From contig CANQYY010000005.1 in assembly GCA_947628225.1 (NCBI GenBank), positions 62,001-126,000 of the forward strand: a stretch of 64,000 nucleotides of DNA, in the 5' to 3' direction. The notes below the pieces were generated by a model. That model saw only the letters and a list, made by a program, of their open reading frames with translations. It was not told the origin of the DNA and made no database searches. Of the stretch, positions 61,759-64,000 are shown piece after piece. Both the position numbers and the translations under genes were made by a program. Each line of letters starts with the position of its first letter. Position 1 is the first letter of the stretch. This stretch comes from an uncultured Lachnospiraceae bacterium. GTDB lineage: Bacteria; Bacillota; Clostridia; Lachnospirales; Lachnospiraceae.

Positions 61759-62475
61759 ATGAAACGATTACTCTCTATGCTTTTATTAGCGGCTATGGCG
61801 GTTTCCCTGTGCGGGACAGGCAGCGCGAAACAGGTTCAGGCAGCGGAAAAAAAGGTAATTGTCATTGACGCCGGACACCAGAAGCATGCCAACAGCAGCA
61901 AAGAGCCGATAGGGCCGGGGGCGAAGCAAAAAAAAGCAAAGGTGACGGGGGGAGCCTCCGGCTGCGTGACGCATATGCCGGAATACAAGCTGAATCTCCA
62001 GGTGGCAAACCGGTTGAAAAAGGAGCTTAAAAAACGCGGCTACAAGGTAATCATGGTGCGCACAAAGCACACGGTAAATATTTCCAATGCCAAAAGGGCG
62101 CAGATCGCCAATAAAAATAAAGCCGACGCCTTTATTCGCATTCACGCAAATTCGGCCGGAAGCTCCGGAGTAAAGGGAGCGCTTACGATTGCTCCCGCCT
62201 CTTCCAATAAATTCATGTCCAAAAAGAACCGGAAAAAGAGCCAGAGCCTATCCAAGAAGGTGTTAAAGGCAATGTGCCGGGCAACCGGCGCCAAAAACCG
62301 CGGCGTTATGTATACCAATACCATGTCCGGCATCAACTGGTGCAAAGTCCCGGTAACGATTGTGGAAATGGGATTTATGAGTAACCCGTCGGAGGACAGG
62401 AAAATGGCTTCCTCCTCTTACCAGAAAAAGATAGCGAAGGGGATTGCCAACGGGATTGACAGCTTTTTAAAGTGA
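61759..62475 (+). CDS. Secreted N-acetylmuramoyl-L-alanine amidase (Amidase_3)
   Basis: This zinc amidase cleaves the bond between MurNAc and L-Ala of the stem peptide. The 238-residue product has a signal peptide (LLSMLLLAAMAVSLCGT, cut near VQAA) and a complete catalytic domain: His40 in VIDAGHQ, Glu75 in THMPEYKLN, His129 in FIRIHANS, and the catalytic Glu203 in TIVEMGFMSN. There is no separate wall-binding domain, but the domain is rich in lysine. AAGGAGG precedes the start. It is located after the tRNA terminator with no clear promoter of its own. Confidence 0.93.
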   Translation: MKRLLSMLLLAAMAVSLCGTGSAKQVQAAEKKVIVIDAGHQKHANSSKEPIGPGAKQKKAKVTGGASGCVTHMPEYKLNLQVANRLKKELKKRGYKVIMVRTKHTVNISNAKRAQIANKNKADAFIRIHANSAGSSGVKGALTIAPASSNKFMSKKNRKKSQSLSKKVLKAMCRATGAKNRGVMYTNTMSGINWCKVPVTIVEMGFMSNPSEDRKMASSSYQKKIAKGIANGIDSFLK

Positions 62476-62509
62476 AGGGGAGAAGAACCGTTATAAGCTG
62501 AGTTTTTTC

Positions 62510-62537
62510 TTGCGAATATGAGAAAACATGATAAAAT
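62510..62537 (+). promoter_or_regulatory. Possible promoter of the cytidylate kinase-like gene
   Basis: TTGCGA (62510-62515), a 16-base spacer and TAAAAT (62532-62537), about 40 bases before the start codon. The match is moderate only. Confidence 0.4.
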
Positions 62538-62576
62538 AAAAATAGAGAAAAGCTTTGTAAGAAAGGCGGGATAAGT

Positions 62577-63188
62577 ATGGAAAAAATAATTACGATTACC
62601 AGACAATACGGAAGCGGGGGACGAGAGATAGGACGGAAGCTGGCAGAGGCATACGGGATTCCTTTTTATGACAATGAAATTATTTCCAGGGCGGCAAAAG
62701 AATCCGGCTTTGCGGAGGCGGCATTCCAGAATGTAGAGGATAAGGCTACAAACAGTCTTTTATATTCTATCGCCATGGGGATGAATGTCTTTTCCAATCA
62801 GGAGATGGGCTTTACCGGCCTGTCGCTGGATGACCGCGTCTTTCTGGCGCAATCGAATGTAATTCGGAAAGTAGCGGAGGAGGGTCCCTGTGTCATTGTG
62901 GGAAAATGTGCCGATTATATTTTGAAAGACCGGGACGATATTATTAATTTGTTTATCAGCGCTTCCGTGGATTTTCGGATAAAACGCTCCATACAGATCG
63001 ATTCCCTGCCAACGAAAAAGGCGGCCGAAATAGTCCTGAAGAAGGATAAGAGCAGAGCTAACTATTACAAGTATCATTCCGGGGAACGGTGGGACAATAT
63101 ATTAAATTATGATATGGCGCTCCGCAGTGATCTGGGTGGAATCGACGCTACGGTGGCGTGTATCAAAATGTATTTGGACAATTTGTAA
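62577..63188 (+). CDS. Cytidylate kinase-like family protein
   Basis: This 203-residue P-loop protein of the cytidylate kinase-like family (AAA_26/Cytidylate_kin2) is a relative of Cmk. The N-terminal [20 protein letters not shown] carries the nucleotide-binding loop (YGSGGREIG, which departs from the classic GxxGxGK). [12 protein letters not shown] follows near residue 100, with RIKRS and [16 protein letters not shown] typical of the family. The substrate is unknown; true CMP kinase is usually a separate gene. AAGGCGGGA lies upstream of the ATG. gltX starts 20 bases after its stop. Confidence 0.85.
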   Translation: MEKIITITRQYGSGGREIGRKLAEAYGIPFYDNEIISRAAKESGFAEAAFQNVEDKATNSLLYSIAMGMNVFSNQEMGFTGLSLDDRVFLAQSNVIRKVAEEGPCVIVGKCADYILKDRDDIINLFISASVDFRIKRSIQIDSLPTKKAAEIVLKKDKSRANYYKYHSGERWDNILNYDMALRSDLGGIDATVACIKMYLDNL

Positions 63189-63208
63189 GAAATGAGGATA
63201 AAAAGAGC

Positions 63209-64000
63209 ATGAGTAAGAAAATACGCACAAGATTTGCGCCAAGTCCAACAGGGAAAATGCATGTCGGCAATTTAAGGACGGCATTGTATGAGTATTTGAT
63301 TGCTAAGCATGAGAAGGGGGATTTTCTTCTCCGCATTGAAGATACGGATCAGGAGCGTTTTGTGGACGGCGCGCTGGAGCTGATTTATAAAACGCTGGAT
63401 AAAGCCGGACTCCACCATGATGAGGGACCGGATAAGGACGGCGGCTTTGGCCCTTACGTTCAGAGCGAGCGGATGAAAACCGGCATATATTTAAAGTATG
63501 CCAAACAACTGGTGGAAAAGGGCGAGGCATATTACTGCTTCTGTACAAAGGAGCGTCTGGAAAAGCTCCATGAACAGGCGAAGGAAAGAGGCGAGGATGC
63601 GGCGAAATATGACAAACACTGCCTGAGCCTTACCAAAGAAGAGGTAGAGGAAAAGCTGGCTGCCGGTGTCCCGTACGTGATTCGACAGAACAACCCGACC
63701 GAGGGAACCACAAGTTTTCACGATATTATCTATGGCGATATTACGGTGCCAAACGAAGATCTGGACGATATGGTGCTGATAAAATCAGACGGGTATCCCA
63801 CCTACAATTTTGCCAATGTTGTTGACGATCATCTTATGGAGATTACCCATGTAGTGCGCGGCAATGAATATTTATCCTCCGCGCCGAAATATAACCGGCT
63901 TTATGAGGCGTTTGGCTGGGAGATACCGTCTTATATCCATTGCCCGACCATTACCGATGAAAATCATAAAAAGCTTGCCAAGCGGAATGGGGCGTCTTCC
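63209..64000 (+). CDS. gltX: Glutamyl-tRNA synthetase, 3' truncated by the window
   Basis: This class I synthetase charges tRNA-Glu. The first 264 residues are visible and run off the window end in frame. It begins [30 protein letters not shown], where the HIGH-type motif is HVGN, followed by [13 protein letters not shown]. Possible zinc ligands are in CFCTKERL and [28 protein letters not shown] precedes a KMSKS-type [10 protein letters not shown] right at the window edge. ATG 63209 follows GAGGA by about 10 bases. It is close behind the kinase-like gene, so co-transcription is likely. Confidence 0.94.
   Translation, partial: MSKKIRTRFAPSPTGKMHVGNLRTALYEYLIAKHEKGDFLLRIEDTDQERFVDGALELIYKTLDKAGLHHDEGPDKDGGFGPYVQSERMKTGIYLKYAKQLVEKGEAYYCFCTKERLEKLHEQAKERGEDAAKYDKHCLSLTKEEVEEKLAAGVPYVIRQNNPTEGTTSFHDIIYGDITVPNEDLDDMVLIKSDGYPTYNFANVVDDHLMEITHVVRGNEYLSSAPKYNRLYEAFGWEIPSYIHCPTITDENHKKLAKRNGASS

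Noticed and set aside
1..64000. Prophage, transposon, integron, CRISPR array or rRNA operon
   Set aside because: No transposase, integrase, phage structural gene, Cas gene, spaced repeat array or rRNA sequence was seen in the window.

Overview
The window is chromosomal DNA of an anaerobic, endospore-forming Firmicute, most likely a Lachnospiraceae member (Clostridia). The basis is the paired glgC-glgD, spoVG and spoIIID, a clostridial-order Rnf cluster (C-D-G-E-A-B), AddAB recombination, ThyX, ClpC, a T-box in front of thrS, AGGAGG-type ribosome binding sites, and many lysine-rich secreted proteins with Ig-like modules. It is gene-dense with moderate GC. I see no prophage, transposase, CRISPR array or rRNA. 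Both ends cut a gene: glgC on the left and gltX on the right.

Layout. 1-9.2 kb: glycogen synthesis (glgC, glgD), spoVG, pth, mfd, a parvulin-like lipoprotein and malQ. 9.2-11 kb (minus strand): a GDSL acyl-esterase and TmcAL. 11.2-14.9 kb: a signalling operon of an HPt protein, a FapA/DUF342 protein with about ten N-terminal 26-residue repeats, and a REC-HD-GYP phosphodiesterase. 15-20.1 kb: ilvE, a secreted GH10 xylanase, a phosphoesterase and an ABC-class ATPase, followed by an elaborate multi-hairpin element. 20.4-25.9 kb: Na/Pi cotransporter, acyltransferase, spoIIID, MATE exporter and GH25 lysozyme. 26-31.1 kb: the Rnf complex. 31.2-36.6 kb: a secreted Ig-like protein, a two-component system, a probable 6S RNA and nadE. 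36.5-44 kb: a membrane-anchored FMN-bind-like protein and addB-addA. 44-48 kb: methyltransferase, SH3b-glucosaminidase and a membrane-anchored cohesin-like protein. 48-54.6 kb: gntR-clpC, a small beta-rich protein, radA, two small proteins and thyX. 54.7-59.6 kb: T-box-thrS, small membrane proteins and infC-rpmI-rplT with a structured leader. 59.7-64 kb: M14 peptidase, tRNA-Leu, cell-wall amidase, cytidylate kinase-like protein and gltX.

Working together. Carbon storage (GlgC/GlgD/MalQ), xylan attack (GH10) and Rnf energy conservation fit a fermentative fibre-degrading gut bacterium. Five or more exported proteins (xylanase, Ig-like protein, SH3b-glucosaminidase, M14 peptidase, amidase) share very basic, lysine-rich segments, which suggests a common way of sitting in the anionic cell wall. 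DNA repair is strongly represented (Mfd, AddAB, RadA).

The least explained items are the HPt / repeat-FapA / HD-GYP operon, the nested hairpin element after 20.15 kb, the hairpin that covers the spoIIID ribosome binding site, and a perfect palindrome over the gntR-clpC promoter. The gene calls rest on protein motifs that I read directly. RNA genes and promoters rest on consensus boxes and base pairing that I checked by eye only.
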